A stretch of DNA of 64,000 bases from Photobacterium frigidiphilum (GCF_003025615.1 NZ_PYMJ01000003.1:124001-188000); one strand, 5' to 3'. Shown: positions 37,571 to 47,668, numbered from the stretch's first letter. Translations and numbers: made by a program. Notes: generated by a model not told the origin, from the letters alone.

Positions 37571-38266
37571 ATGCCCGTTTATTTAGATATTGCCACGCAA
37601 TTAGATAATGACGTTCGTAATAAATACCAAGCTGGTGATTATTTACCGTCGGAATCACAACTTGCACAGCATTTTAATGTGAACCGACATACGGTGCGAC
37701 GCGCTATTGATGAATTGGTGGCGACAGGCATGGTGCAGCGCCATCAAGGGAAAGGCAACATGGTGCTTCGCCAACCCCATGATTACTATTTACATGCAGG
37801 GGCACACTTTACAGGAAACCTGTTAGAACAAGGCTCGTTGCCTAGAAGTGAGGTATTACAGGCTCGGGTTATTGTCGCTAATAGTAAAATTGCTGAACGA
37901 TTAAATAAGCCAGCAGAAAGTAAGGTTATTCATATTCGTACGTTTAGAAAAATAGACGGTATTCCTCGTACTGTTATTGACCATTATTTATCAGATACTG
38001 CGTGGTGGCCGGTATTGAAATATTTTAAAACCGGTTCATTACATCAGTTTATTAATAAAGAATTGAATATTGAATTACAGCGTAAAAATACACGATTGCG
38101 TGCACAAATGCCGACGAATGAAGATTGTCGGCTATTACAAATGAATTCCAATATTCCTATTTTAAAAATTAAAACCACCAATGTCATTAAAGGAACCAAT
38201 ATTGTGGCGGAATATTCCAGCTCGAATACACGTTCCGATGTCATTGAATTAGTCATGGAGCATTAA
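37571..38266 (+). CDS. phnF: GntR-family regulator of the phn locus
   Basis: A 231-aa protein with an N-terminal GntR winged helix (GDYLPSESQLAQHFNVNRHT about 23-42, VRRAIDELVATGMVQRHQG) and a C-terminal UTRA effector domain of the HutC subfamily. It is probably a phosphonate-responsive repressor. Its stop is immediately followed by the phnG ATG, so the two are co-translated. Two palindromes, before phnC and before phnF, are its likely sites. Confidence 0.93.
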   Translation: MPVYLDIATQLDNDVRNKYQAGDYLPSESQLAQHFNVNRHTVRRAIDELVATGMVQRHQGKGNMVLRQPHDYYLHAGAHFTGNLLEQGSLPRSEVLQARVIVANSKIAERLNKPAESKVIHIRTFRKIDGIPRTVIDHYLSDTAWWPVLKYFKTGSLHQFINKELNIELQRKNTRLRAQMPTNEDCRLLQMNSNIPILKIKTTNVIKGTNIVAEYSSSNTRSDVIELVMEH

Positions 38267-38716
38267 ATGGACGCTTCTCAGCAGAGAAAAAAATGGATGT
38301 CGGTATTAGCTCGAGCGGCTTTTTCTGACCTTCAAACACAGTGGGCAACATTGGATTTACCGTTGCCGGTTTTTCAAGTGATTCGCCCAGCCGAAATTGG
38401 TCTAGCCCAAGTCAGGGCACGTATGGGAGGAGGCGGGCGGCAGTTCAACATGGGGGATGTCACCCTAACACGTGCTGTTGTGAAATTAGATAGCGGTGAA
38501 ATGGGGTACAGCTATTTGCAAGGTCGCAATAAACAGCATGCTGAATTAGCTGCAGTCATTGACGGCTTAATGCAAACCTCTGAATACCAAGCGCGCTTAA
38601 TACGTGAATTGATCACGCCATTAGCGGCATTAAAAGCGGAGCAAGAGCAGTTACGTCAACAACAAGTGGCGAGCAGCAAAGTTGATTTCTTTACGCTGGT
38701 TCGTGGTGAAGATTAA
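38267..38716 (+). CDS. phnG: C-P lyase core subunit PhnG
   Basis: A 149-aa subunit of the PhnGHIJ core complex. With PhnI, PhnH and PhnL it attaches phosphonate to ribose via ATP, displacing adenine. The glycine-rich IGLAQVRARMGGGGRQFNMGDV segment (positions about 45-66) is typical. The ATG abuts the phnF stop. Confidence 0.94.
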   Translation: MDASQQRKKWMSVLARAAFSDLQTQWATLDLPLPVFQVIRPAEIGLAQVRARMGGGGRQFNMGDVTLTRAVVKLDSGEMGYSYLQGRNKQHAELAAVIDGLMQTSEYQARLIRELITPLAALKAEQEQLRQQQVASSKVDFFTLVRGED

Positions 38717-38755
38717 GCCTGAATTTCAGTGCATTTAAAGAGAGGGGCAATACCC

Positions 38756-39400
38756 ATGAATATGATTTCACCAGCATTTAGTGATGCGGTGCACGATAGT
38801 CAAATTTGTTTTCGTCGTTTATTGAAAGCCATGTCAGAGCCTGGCGAATGCGTCGAACTGGATCGTATTAATGATCGCAGCAATGACCATGAAAAGGGCA
38901 GTGGTTTTGGCATCATGATGAGTGCCTGCACCCAAACCTTGTTGACGCTAGCAGATAACACCACACCTTTGTGGTTATCACCGAGTTTCATTCAAGACAA
39001 AGCAGTAATAGATAATCTGACGTTTCATATTGGCGCTCAGATTACGCAAACTGCAGACAGTGCAGCGTTTGCTGCGGTGTCGTATCAAGATAGTGTAACA
39101 ACACCGTGGCTAACCCTGCCGCTGTGTATCGGCAATGAAGAATACCCTGATCGCAGTACGACCGTGATTGTCGAAACTGACAGTTTATCGAATGGGGTAG
39201 CGCTTACATTGACTGGCCCGGGTATTGAGCAAGCTCGAGATATTCATTTAGGTCAGCTTCCTGATGACTTGTTGAACTTGTTATTACAACGCCAACACTT
39301 GCCGAGTTTTCCACTGGGATTAGATTTTATTTTTGTGAGCGGTCAGCATGTCATTGCCATTCCTCGTTCAACGTTGTTGGAGATCAGCCTATGTATGTAG
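38756..39400 (+). CDS. phnH: C-P lyase core subunit PhnH
   Basis: A 214-aa core subunit related to PLP-fold proteins but without cofactor. The opening SPAFSDAVHDSQICFRRLL and the motif MSEPGE are family hallmarks. The ATG at 38756 has GAGGGG upstream; the longer frame from a GTG at 38729 is less likely. It overlaps phnI by 10 bp. Confidence 0.94.
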   Translation: MNMISPAFSDAVHDSQICFRRLLKAMSEPGECVELDRINDRSNDHEKGSGFGIMMSACTQTLLTLADNTTPLWLSPSFIQDKAVIDNLTFHIGAQITQTADSAAFAAVSYQDSVTTPWLTLPLCIGNEEYPDRSTTVIVETDSLSNGVALTLTGPGIEQARDIHLGQLPDDLLNLLLQRQHLPSFPLGLDFIFVSGQHVIAIPRSTLLEISLCM

Positions 39401-40551
39401 CAGTGAAAGGTGGCGAGAAAGCGATCAGTGCCGCTCACCAATTACAAGCCGATAAACGCCGTGGTGATAAAGCATTACCTGCATTGTCTGTGGCACAAAT
39501 CAGTCAACAATTAGCAGGATCTGTCGATCGCGTAATGACTGAAGGAGGGATCTACGATAAAGAATTGGCCGCTCTTGCGATTAAACAAGCCGCTGGCGAT
39601 CTGGTAGAAGCGATTTTTTTACTTCGTGCCTACCGTACTACTTTACCCCGCTTAGCAACAACGCAACCAGTGAACACCTCTGCAATGCGTATTGAACGCC
39701 GTATTTCAGCCACCTATAAAGATTTACCGGGCGGCCAAGTTTTAGGCCCAACGTATGATTACACCCATAGGTTACTGGATTTTTCATTACTCGCAGAAGG
39801 TAATGAAACCGCTGCAGATAGTTCTGAAACAGCAACGCAGACTGTTCATGCTCGTATTGCAGAACAGGTTGCGAGCGGTGCAGCGTTAGTAAAGGAAGCT
39901 GAAGCAGGAGCAGGAGTATGCCCACAAGTGTTGGGCATCTTAGAAAAACTCGACATGATGCTGTTGGAAGAAGATAACCAGCAAATACCTGAAGATATTA
40001 CGCTCGAACCTGTTAATTACCCGTGTGATCGTTCTGCTCGTTTGCAGCAATTAGTCCGTGGTGATGAAGGTTTCTTGTTGGCGCTAGGGTATTCCACTCA
40101 ACGTGGCTATGGCCGTAACCATCCCTTTGCTGGCGAGATTCGCTCAGGACAAGTCACACTGTCACTTCTTCCTGAAGAACTAGGCTTTGAAATAGAGATC
40201 GGTGACCTTGAACTGACGGAATGCCAGATGATTAATGGTTTTGTCGGTGATAAAGCGGTGAAACCTAAATTAACCCGAGGTTATGGTCTTACGTTTGGTT
40301 TCAATGAGCGCAAATCCATGTCGATGGCACTGTTAGATCGTGCTTTACAAGCGCCAGAATTTAACGAAGCGGTTGATAGCCCAGCACAAGATGAAGAGTT
40401 CGTATTAGCACATGCCGATAATGTCGAAGCGGCTGGCTTTGTTTCTCACTTGAAGCTACCACATTACGTCGATTTCCAAGCTGAATTAGAGCTACTGCGC
40501 AAGATGCATAAAGAGCATGACGACATGACTCAAGACAGTGAGGGCAAATAA
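39391..40551 (+). CDS. phnI: C-P lyase core subunit PhnI (nucleosidase)
   Basis: A 386-aa core subunit that supplies the nucleosidase activity forming ribose-1-phosphonate-5-triphosphate. It starts MYVAVKGGEKAI, a conserved N-terminus, and contains the conserved GYSTQRGYGRNHPFAGE segment (about 231-247) and the C-terminal histidines near HLKLPHYVDFQ. It overlaps phnH by 10 bp and abuts phnJ, so expression is tightly coupled. Confidence 0.96.
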   Translation: MYVAVKGGEKAISAAHQLQADKRRGDKALPALSVAQISQQLAGSVDRVMTEGGIYDKELAALAIKQAAGDLVEAIFLLRAYRTTLPRLATTQPVNTSAMRIERRISATYKDLPGGQVLGPTYDYTHRLLDFSLLAEGNETAADSSETATQTVHARIAEQVASGAALVKEAEAGAGVCPQVLGILEKLDMMLLEEDNQQIPEDITLEPVNYPCDRSARLQQLVRGDEGFLLALGYSTQRGYGRNHPFAGEIRSGQVTLSLLPEELGFEIEIGDLELTECQMINGFVGDKAVKPKLTRGYGLTFGFNERKSMSMALLDRALQAPEFNEAVDSPAQDEEFVLAHADNVEAAGFVSHLKLPHYVDFQAELELLRKMHKEHDDMTQDSEGK

Positions 40552-41454
40552 ATGAGCCAAGTAATTAATGCATCATCAACATGTCAAAGTGATGATTCAA
40601 ATACCGATTCCTGCACTGATTACAATACAGGTTACAACTACGGTTATTTGGATGAGCAAACCAAGCGGATGATTCGCCGTTCATTATTAAAAGCGGTCGC
40701 GATTCCAGGATACCAAGTACCGTTCGGTGGCCGTGAAATGCCAATGCCGTACGGTTGGGGAACGGGTGGGGTCCAACTAACCGCTGCCATTCTGGGGCAA
40801 GCAGATACCCTAAAAGTGATCGACCAAGGCGCGGATGACACTACTAATGCTGTCTCGATCCGCGAGTTTTTCAAAACGGTAGCGGATGCCCGTACTACTG
40901 AACGCACGGTAGATGCGACAGTGATTCAAACCCGTCACCGTATTCCAGAGGTATTACTGAAAAAAGATCAGATCCTCGTTTATCAAGTGCCGATCCCAGA
41001 GCCGCTGCGCTTTATAGAGCCTCGTGAAACCGAAACCCGAAAAATGCATGCCCTGCAAGAGTACGGCATTATGCATGTGAAACTGTACGAAGACATTGCG
41101 CGCTTTGGCCATATCGCAACTGCATATGCTTACCCCGTGCGTGTGAATGATCGTTACATTATGGATCCTTCTCCTATTCCAAAATTCGATAATCCTAAAA
41201 TGGACAACATGTCTGCGCTGCAATTGTTTGGTGCTGGGCGTGAGAAACGTATTTATGCCATTCCGCCGTTCACCAAGGTACGTAGTTTAGATTTTGAGGA
41301 TCACCCTTTTGAAATCCAGCAGTGGGATGAACCCTGTAGCATTTGTGGTGCAACTAATACCTTTTTGGATGAAGTGGTCACCGATGATGAAGGTAATCGT
41401 ATGTTTGTGTGTTCAGACACGGACTATTGTGGATCGCAAGGGGGAAACGCATGA
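40552..41454 (+). CDS. phnJ: C-P lyase (radical SAM) PhnJ
   Basis: A 300-aa radical-SAM enzyme that breaks the C-P bond of ribose-1-phosphonate-5-phosphate to give the 1,2-cyclic phosphate and alkane. The four cysteines thought to hold the [4Fe-4S] cluster and radical are C262, C265, C287 and C293, with the same 2-21-5 spacing as E. coli PhnJ. The N-terminus is about 20 residues longer than in E. coli and is Asp/Asn/Ser-rich. The ATG abuts the phnI stop, and ATGA overlaps phnK. Confidence 0.97.
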   Translation: MSQVINASSTCQSDDSNTDSCTDYNTGYNYGYLDEQTKRMIRRSLLKAVAIPGYQVPFGGREMPMPYGWGTGGVQLTAAILGQADTLKVIDQGADDTTNAVSIREFFKTVADARTTERTVDATVIQTRHRIPEVLLKKDQILVYQVPIPEPLRFIEPRETETRKMHALQEYGIMHVKLYEDIARFGHIATAYAYPVRVNDRYIMDPSPIPKFDNPKMDNMSALQLFGAGREKRIYAIPPFTKVRSLDFEDHPFEIQQWDEPCSICGATNTFLDEVVTDDEGNRMFVCSDTDYCGSQGGNA

Positions 41455-42284
41455 ATACGTCAACGCAACAAGCACTAATTGCCACCATTTCAGATGATGA
41501 ACAGCCACTATTGTCGGTGACAAATCTCACTAAATTGTATGCGCCGGGTAAAGGTTTTTCGCAAGTGTCATTTGATTTATACCCAGGTGAAGTGTTGGGC
41601 ATTGTTGGGGAATCGGGATCAGGCAAGAGTACCTTACTACAGGCTATTTCAGGGCGCTTAAAGCCTGATGGCGGTGAAGTGTTATACCTGCGAGGGGATA
41701 CAGACACCCAATGCCAGCAGGTTGAAGAATTGTATGCGATGGCGGAAAGCCAGCGCCGTCATTTACTACGCACAGAATGGGGGGTTGTACACCAACACCC
41801 AATGGACGGCTTGCGTGGTCGCGTTTCTGCTGGGGGCAATATTGGTGAGCGTTTAATGGCCGTCGGCCAACGTAATTACAGTGAAATCCGCGAGCAATCT
41901 GCCACATGGTTAACCGATGTTGAAATTCCGGTCGAGCGGATTGATGACATGCCGACGACATTTTCTGGCGGTATGCAGCAGCGATTGCAGATCGCCCGTA
42001 ATTTAGTCACGCACCCGAAGCTAATCTTTATGGATGAGCCGACGGGGGGCTTGGATGTTTCAGTGCAGGCAAAGCTACTGGATCTATTACGTCAGTTAGT
42101 AACTGAGCTGGATTTGGCAGTGATTATTGTGACTCACGATCTGGCTGTTGCGCGTTTGTTGGCGCACCGTTTAATGGTGATGAAACACAGTGAAGTGGTC
42201 GAAACTGGGCTGACCGATCAAGTGTTGGATGATCCACAGCATCCGTATACCCAGCTACTTGTATCGTCAGTGTTGCAGAACTAA
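41451..42284 (+). CDS. phnK: C-P lyase ABC-type subunit PhnK
   Basis: A 277-aa ABC ATPase that binds the PhnGHIJ core rather than a transporter. Walker A GESGSGKST (about 51-59), signature FSGGMQQRLQIARNL (about 166) and Walker B LIFMDEPTGGLD (about 187) are present. It begins within the ATGA overlap with phnJ. Confidence 0.95.
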   Translation: MNTSTQQALIATISDDEQPLLSVTNLTKLYAPGKGFSQVSFDLYPGEVLGIVGESGSGKSTLLQAISGRLKPDGGEVLYLRGDTDTQCQQVEELYAMAESQRRHLLRTEWGVVHQHPMDGLRGRVSAGGNIGERLMAVGQRNYSEIREQSATWLTDVEIPVERIDDMPTTFSGGMQQRLQIARNLVTHPKLIFMDEPTGGLDVSVQAKLLDLLRQLVTELDLAVIIVTHDLAVARLLAHRLMVMKHSEVVETGLTDQVLDDPQHPYTQLLVSSVLQN

Positions 42285-42296
42285 TAAGGATATCTC

Positions 42297-43016
42297 ATGA
42301 CTTCAATGGTTAACGTTTCAAATGTCAGTAAAACTTTTGTTTTGCATAATCAAAATGGCATGTCACTACCGGTGTTAACTCAGGCCAATTTAACCGTTTC
42401 GCAAGGTGAATGCGTGGTGTTGCATGGTCACTCCGGCTCGGGTAAATCGACCTTGTTACGCGCCTTATACAGTAACTATCTGGTTGATCAAGGCAGCATC
42501 GAGATATTGCACCATGGCCATTGGGTCGACTTGGCACAAGCCACACCGCGTGAAGTGTTGAATGTGCGCCGTGACACCATTGGTTGGGTGAGTCAGTTCT
42601 TACGTGTTATTCCCCGCATTAGTGCATTAGAAGTAGTAATGCAGCCAATGATTGAACGCGGCGGATGTCGTAAGGCTGCGAAAGTGAAAGCGACATCATT
42701 GCTGGCACGCTTGAATGTACCTGAACATCTTTGGCACCTTGCACCTGCAACGTTTTCGGGTGGTGAACAGCAACGTGTGAATATTGCACGAGGCTTTATT
42801 GTCGATTACCCCGTGTTATTGCTTGATGAACCAACAGCGTCGTTAGACACCGAAAACAGTGCGGTAGTGGTCAGTTTGATCAATGAAGCCAAACAACGTG
42901 GTGCTGCAATCGTCGGTATTTTTCATGATGAAGATGTACGAGAGAAAGTGGCTGATCGTTTGTATGCCATGCAACCAGTGAATACGGCAACGGAACTGCA
43001 ATCTCAATGCGCTTAA
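42297..43016 (+). CDS. phnL: C-P lyase ABC-type subunit PhnL
   Basis: A 239-aa ABC ATPase with Walker [10 protein letters not shown] (about 43-51), signature [15 protein letters not shown] and Walker [12 protein letters not shown]. Required with PhnG, H and I for the first step of phosphonate activation. It starts 12 bp after phnK. Confidence 0.95.
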   Translation: MTSMVNVSNVSKTFVLHNQNGMSLPVLTQANLTVSQGECVVLHGHSGSGKSTLLRALYSNYLVDQGSIEILHHGHWVDLAQATPREVLNVRRDTIGWVSQFLRVIPRISALEVVMQPMIERGGCRKAAKVKATSLLARLNVPEHLWHLAPATFSGGEQQRVNIARGFIVDYPVLLLDEPTASLDTENSAVVVSLINEAKQRGAAIVGIFHDEDVREKVADRLYAMQPVNTATELQSQCA

Positions 43017-43117
43017 TTCAATTGTCTAGGCCTTGAAACGTAATTCGATCTTAAAACCTAATCAAGATAGGCCAAGCGTTATGAATAAGCCAACGGTGTG
43101 AAATAAAGGATGACAGA

Positions 43118-44254
43118 ATGATCATTACCAACGTGAACTTGGTACTTGAAGACCAAACAGTAAAAGGCTCGATTGAAATTGAAGGCGGTATTATCCGCAC
43201 CCTATCAGATACTGTTAGCCAGTTACCCCAAGCGATAGATGGCGAAGATGGTTGGTTAATGCCCGGGTTGATTGAGCTGCATACCGATAATTTAGAGAAG
43301 TATTTTACACCACGGCCGAAGGTAGATTGGCCGCCGTTTTCTGCCATGAGCGCACACGACGCGCAATTAGTCTCATCTGGCATCACCACGGTATTGGATG
43401 CCGTCGCGTTGGGTGATTACCGTGAAGGTGGCAAACGGCACGATAATCTCGATAAGTTAATAGAGACAGTAATAGAAAGCCAGCGTCGAGGTGTTAACCG
43501 CGCCGATCACTTTTTGCATTTACGTTGTGAAGTACCGCACGAGACTACAGTCGGCATGTTTAAGCGTTATGCACATTTGCCTGATGTACATTTGGTGTCT
43601 TTGATGGATCATGCGCCGGGTCAGCGTCAATTTGTAAATGTGCAAAAATATCGCGACTATTATCAAGGTAAGTACAAGTTTAACGACCAACAAATGGCAA
43701 CGTTTGAAGTTGAACAGCGTGAACGATCGCAAGTATGGTCGGCACCTAACCGTGAAGCTATTTGCCAATACTGTCGCGAGCATAATATTCCGATGGCTAG
43801 CCATGATGATGCCACCGTCGCACACGTTGAAGAATCCAAAGCACTAGAAATGGTGATTGCGGAATTCCCAACTACAGTTGCAGCGGCACAAGCGTCACAT
43901 GCTTTAGGGCTGAAAGTGATGATGGGAGCGCCTAACGTGGTACGAGGTGGGTCTCATTCTGGCAATGTTGCTGCCCATGAACTGGCACAACTAGGAGTGT
44001 TAGATATTCTTTCATCTGATTATTACCCTAGTAGTTTATTAGATGCCATCTTCCGTATTGCACACGATGATCGTAATGAGTATTCCTTGGCAACGGCGAC
44101 CCAATTAGCGACCATTAATCCGGCACAGGCCCTGCAATTGGATGATCGCGGTGTTATCGCGGAAGGAAAACGTGCCGATTTATTGTTGGCTCATCAGCGT
44201 CACGACCATACGTATGCGACGCGTGTTTGGCGTGAAGGGAAAGCTGTATTCTAA
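43118..44254 (+). CDS. phnM: Ribose-1-phosphonate triphosphate diphosphatase PhnM
   Basis: A 378-aa amidohydrolase-superfamily enzyme that removes pyrophosphate from the ribose-phosphonate 5-triphosphate. Metal ligands lie in LIELHTDNLEKY (about 47-58), SLMDHAPGQ and ASHDDATVAHVE; the C-terminal LDDRGVIAEGKRADLLL is typical. AAGGATG precedes the ATG after a 100-bp gap, the longest within the latter half of the operon. Confidence 0.96.
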   Translation: MIITNVNLVLEDQTVKGSIEIEGGIIRTLSDTVSQLPQAIDGEDGWLMPGLIELHTDNLEKYFTPRPKVDWPPFSAMSAHDAQLVSSGITTVLDAVALGDYREGGKRHDNLDKLIETVIESQRRGVNRADHFLHLRCEVPHETTVGMFKRYAHLPDVHLVSLMDHAPGQRQFVNVQKYRDYYQGKYKFNDQQMATFEVEQRERSQVWSAPNREAICQYCREHNIPMASHDDATVAHVEESKALEMVIAEFPTTVAAAQASHALGLKVMMGAPNVVRGGSHSGNVAAHELAQLGVLDILSSDYYPSSLLDAIFRIAHDDRNEYSLATATQLATINPAQALQLDDRGVIAEGKRADLLLAHQRHDHTYATRVWREGKAVF

Positions 44255-44273
44255 TTAAACGAAGGCTCAATCT

Positions 44274-44885
44274 ATGGCTCGAATTTTTTATGTCATTGGT
44301 GCCTCTGGTGCCGGAAAAGACAGTGTGATTGATGCGGTGCGTCAGGCTTGGCCCTCCGATATTTTGGTTGCCCATCGTTACATCACCCGTGCAGCATGTG
44401 CGGGCGGTGAAAACCATATTACGCTAACCGAAGCAGAATTTGTTTATCGTCGGCACCATGATTTGTTCGCGATGCATTGGCAAGCTAACGGGCTGCATTA
44501 TGGAGTGGGATTAGAAGTCGATTTATGGTTAGCCAACGGCTGTGATGTCATGGTGAATGGATCCCGCGAGTTCTTACCCCAAGCGCTTGCACAGTATGGA
44601 AACTTATTAGTACCTGTTGTTGTCGATGTTGCTTTGACCGTGCTTGAGCAACGGTTACGCACTCGTGGTCGTGAAACAGAAACCGAAATTCAGCAACGAC
44701 TTATTCGTGCGCGAGACTTTCAACACTGCGCGCTACCAGATGGCAATGCTCATGCTGATATGGCTGAAAATAGCGAACTGTGGCGGTTGGATAACAGCGG
44801 AACCATTGCACAAACGTTAGCGCAATTTGACCGTTACTACTGTGCTGAACCTGAATCTAAACTTGAATCGGTAGGGCATCGATGA
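44274..44885 (+). CDS. phnN: Ribose 1,5-bisphosphokinase PhnN
   Basis: A 203-aa P-loop kinase of the guanylate-kinase fold that turns ribose-1,5-bisphosphate into PRPP. The P-loop is GASGAGKDSV (about 8-17). AAGG precedes the ATG. Its stop overlaps the phnP start (ATGA). Confidence 0.94.
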   Translation: MARIFYVIGASGAGKDSVIDAVRQAWPSDILVAHRYITRAACAGGENHITLTEAEFVYRRHHDLFAMHWQANGLHYGVGLEVDLWLANGCDVMVNGSREFLPQALAQYGNLLVPVVVDVALTVLEQRLRTRGRETETEIQQRLIRARDFQHCALPDGNAHADMAENSELWRLDNSGTIAQTLAQFDRYYCAEPESKLESVGHR

Positions 44886-45649
44886 AACTGACCTTACTGG
44901 GAACGGGCAATGCAGGTATGTTGCCCGTTTATGGTTGTACATGCCAAGCTTGCAATCGAGCCCAGCATACCTCGTCGTATCGGCGTAAGAAAACGTCAGC
45001 GGTGATCGAGCATCAAGGTAAGCAATTATTGTTGGATGCTAACGCAGATGATCTTCTCTCTCGTTTTCCTGCGGGCAGTATCGATAGAATATTACTGACC
45101 CATTATCACATGGATCATGTACATAGTTTATTTGATCTACGCTGGGGGGAAGGTACATCTATTCACGTTGACGGGCCGGATGATCCCCAAGGCTGTGATG
45201 ATTTGTTCAAACATCCCGGATTATTGGCTTTTCAGCCTCCACTAACAGCCTTTAAAGCGTTTAGTTGGCAAGGTATTACCATTACGCCATTGCCGATGAA
45301 CCACTCCAAAGTGTGCTTTGGTTATTGCTTTGAATGGCAAGGACGACGTATTGCGTACTTAACCGATACGTTGGGATTACGAGAAGATGTGACTGCGTGG
45401 TTAGCCGCAAATCCCATTGAAGTGATGCTGATTGATTGTAGCTTTCCGCCATCGTCTTCTCGAGAAGAACGCCTGCCAGTGAATCACAATGACACCGATA
45501 CAGTGTGCGTTATTCAACAGGAATGCCTGCCTAATAAAATGGGGCTGATTCATGTTGGGCATGATCTGGAATCATGGGCGATGGATAACCCTAATTACTT
45601 TACTGCGTGCCGATTTCTGGCCTTTGATGAACAGGAATTCGAACTATGA
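44882..45649 (+). CDS. phnP: Cyclic ribose phosphodiesterase PhnP
   Basis: A 255-aa metallo-beta-lactamase-fold enzyme that opens 5-phosphoribosyl-1,2-cyclic phosphate to ribose-1,5-bisphosphate, the substrate of PhnN. The metal motif is THYHMDHVHS (about 76-85) and the N-terminal structural zinc cysteines are in GCTCQACNRAQH. phnO is absent, which is common. Confidence 0.95.
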   Translation: MKLTLLGTGNAGMLPVYGCTCQACNRAQHTSSYRRKKTSAVIEHQGKQLLLDANADDLLSRFPAGSIDRILLTHYHMDHVHSLFDLRWGEGTSIHVDGPDDPQGCDDLFKHPGLLAFQPPLTAFKAFSWQGITITPLPMNHSKVCFGYCFEWQGRRIAYLTDTLGLREDVTAWLAANPIEVMLIDCSFPPSSSREERLPVNHNDTDTVCVIQQECLPNKMGLIHVGHDLESWAMDNPNYFTACRFLAFDEQEFEL

Positions 45650-45795
45650 GCCAACCTGCAGCACAGATACTGAATGCGGCCCTTCTGTTGCACCTATTGC
45701 TTTCTTACTCATGCAGAGGCGGTGATGAAGTAATGATTACGCTTTCCACGTTTACGATCTTGATTAGATTAAATGTGCAAAAGGAATATGTCTGA
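45646..45795 (+). CDS. Possible 49-aa ORF overlapping phnP
   Basis: The ATGA overlap used at phnJ-phnK and phnN-phnP recurs at the phnP stop and opens a 49-codon frame starting MSQPAAQILNAALLLHLL with a hydrophobic stretch. It could be a tiny membrane peptide or the stump of a lost next phn gene. I recognise no family and coding potential is uncertain. Confidence 0.25.
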   Translation: MSQPAAQILNAALLLHLLLSYSCRGGDEVMITLSTFTILIRLNVQKEYV

Positions 45796-46007
45796 TGTAT
45801 TGAATAATGTTCATTCATGATTTGCATACTTTTTATGGGTTATATTCATCAAATTGGTGGTAAGTAATCAATATAATGATTTAAACGGTTGTTTAGTTTG
45901 CACTAAAGTAAAAGATTGCTACAAAACCAGAGAATATATTGTGATCTTCTGTGAGATTAAATGCATATAAGTCTGCTTTTTTAGGCATTTAATGTAGAGT
46001 GGTTATG

Positions 46008-46023
46008 AGTGATGAAGATCACA
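46008..46023. promoter_or_regulatory. CRP-like site before the gbpA riboswitch
   Basis: AGTGA-N6-TCACA matches the CRP consensus at nine of ten core positions. It sits inside a larger 8-bp dyad GTGGTTAT/ATAACCAC (45999-46041) just upstream of the riboswitch aptamer, so its position relative to the transcription start is unclear. It may also form part of a leader stem. Confidence 0.4.
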
Positions 46024-46035
46024 TTTAAACCAGAT

Positions 46036-46121
46036 AACCACATTGTTGGCAAACTATCCTAAAGGGTAGGACGCAAAGCTTCCGGTCTGTCGACGTCAGT
46101 CTATGATAGCGGGGTTACCGT
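46036..46121 (+). ncRNA. c-di-GMP-I (GEMM) riboswitch upstream of gbpA
   Basis: The stretch contains the GEMM core in order: GGCAAAC, a short hairpin closed by GAAA-like AAAG, GGACGCAAAGC, CCGG, a second stem, and TAGCGGGGTTACCG. This is the same arrangement as the Vc1 riboswitch upstream of V. cholerae gbpA. The aptamer senses cyclic di-GMP and should control the LPMO gene 80 bp downstream. A small palindrome CGTCTTTTAAAGACG (46119-46133) follows and may be part of the expression platform. Confidence 0.92.
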
Positions 46122-46199
46122 CTTTTAAAGACGTAAAATTGCATCAAACATGCCGATTCTATGGTTGTTTTTTTCTATAAAACAACGGAATCAGTGATT

Positions 46200-47660
46200 A
46201 TGATTATTACAAAAAAAACACTTCTACCTGTTACCTTAGCGCTGTTTAGTTCAGGGGTAATGGCACACGGTTATGTCAGTTCAGTCGAAGGCGGTGTTGC
46301 GGAAAGTCGTGCTGCACTTTGTAAATTTCCAGCGAATGGAACAGGCGAGAAAAATACAAACTGTGGTTCAGTACAGTGGGAACCACAGAGTGTTGAAGGC
46401 CCCGATGGTTTCCCAGAAACAGGCCCTCCTGATGGTAAAATTGCGAGTGCAGGCTTGTCTCAATTTTCTCCACTTGATGAGCAAACGGTTGATCGTTGGG
46501 TTAAACGCCCAATGCAAGCGGGCATACAAAACTTTGAATGGACTTTTACCGCAAACCATATCACTCGCAACTGGCGTTATTACATTACCAAGCAAGATTG
46601 GAATCCTAATAAATCACTAACACGTAGTGCATTTGATCTGACTCCTTTTTGCCAGATTAGTGGTGATATGGCAGAGCCACCAATGCGTGTACATCACAGC
46701 TGTAATGTACCTGAACGCAAAGATTACCAGGTGATCTTAGCGGTATGGGAAGTCGGTAATACACCTGCAAGCTTTTACAATGTTATTGATGTTGTGTTCG
46801 ATGGCGATTTACCGACGATACCTGACTGGGCTGTTGGTGGGCAGATTTATCCAAGCATGGATCTTAAATCTGGCGATAGCGTTTATACCCGAGTATTTGA
46901 TGCGTCTGGAGAGAATAATGCGCTTTCGACTGAATTAACGATTGAAACTGAGCAACAAGGACAAGCGAATAATTGGTCATACAGCTTGGCTCAGCAAATC
47001 AATAATGTTTACGATAATATCCGTGCAGGTAAAGCTGATGGAGAAGGTAATTTTGCGCCAAGCTATGGTACAAACCCTATTTATCTACAAGACGGCAGTG
47101 GGCTAAAACGTGTTGAGATCGGTTACAACATTATCACGCCAGAACCAGATTATGATCTTGATATCAGCGGATTAGAGAATGAATATCAGATTGGTGATGA
47201 GTCCGTTAGTCTTGAACTAAACCTTACTGCCCAAGGCGATCAATTTGTTGAACTAACCGTTTATAACCACAACAAAGAAGCGCTGGCGAATAAGCAGGTT
47301 ACGTTGAATGATGGTGATTCTCAAGCTGTGTCAATGGAGCTGTCGAAATCTGAATCTGGTCATCACATGCTAGTAACGCGAATTAAAGACAGCAGTGAAG
47401 GTAACTTGATCGATCAGATCACGAATGACTTCCATTTAACTGAGGGTGGCGATCCACCTGAAGGGGATTACGACTACATCTTTCCTGAAGGGTTAAAAAG
47501 CTATACAGCGGGTAGTAAAGTATTAGCAACTGATGGACGTATCTACGAATGTAAGCCTTTCCCATATTCAGGATACTGTATTCAGTGGTCGCCTAGTGCG
47601 ACTCAGTTTGAACCGGGTGTAGGTTCAGATTGGAGTACAGCTTGGATTAAACTGAACTAA
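46200..47660 (+). CDS. gbpA: GbpA: secreted AA10 lytic polysaccharide monooxygenase / GlcNAc-binding protein
   Basis: A 486-aa secreted protein that binds chitin and GlcNAc-bearing surfaces and oxidises chitin. The signal peptide ends at Ala22, so mature His1 is His23 (MAHGYVSS), one half of the copper histidine brace; the second His is in [11 protein letters not shown]. Residues about 23-205 are the AA10 domain, followed by two adhesion-like domains and a C-terminal chitin-binding domain ([17 protein letters not shown]... WSTAWIKLN). Length equals V. cholerae GbpA. The start at 46200 is chosen over an upstream ATG because it gives the signal peptide. Controlled by the c-di-GMP riboswitch. 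Confidence 0.96.
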   Translation: MIITKKTLLPVTLALFSSGVMAHGYVSSVEGGVAESRAALCKFPANGTGEKNTNCGSVQWEPQSVEGPDGFPETGPPDGKIASAGLSQFSPLDEQTVDRWVKRPMQAGIQNFEWTFTANHITRNWRYYITKQDWNPNKSLTRSAFDLTPFCQISGDMAEPPMRVHHSCNVPERKDYQVILAVWEVGNTPASFYNVIDVVFDGDLPTIPDWAVGGQIYPSMDLKSGDSVYTRVFDASGENNALSTELTIETEQQGQANNWSYSLAQQINNVYDNIRAGKADGEGNFAPSYGTNPIYLQDGSGLKRVEIGYNIITPEPDYDLDISGLENEYQIGDESVSLELNLTAQGDQFVELTVYNHNKEALANKQVTLNDGDSQAVSMELSKSESGHHMLVTRIKDSSEGNLIDQITNDFHLTEGGDPPEGDYDYIFPEGLKSYTAGSKVLATDGRIYECKPFPYSGYCIQWSPSATQFEPGVGSDWSTAWIKLN

Positions 47661-47668
47661 ATCCTTTC

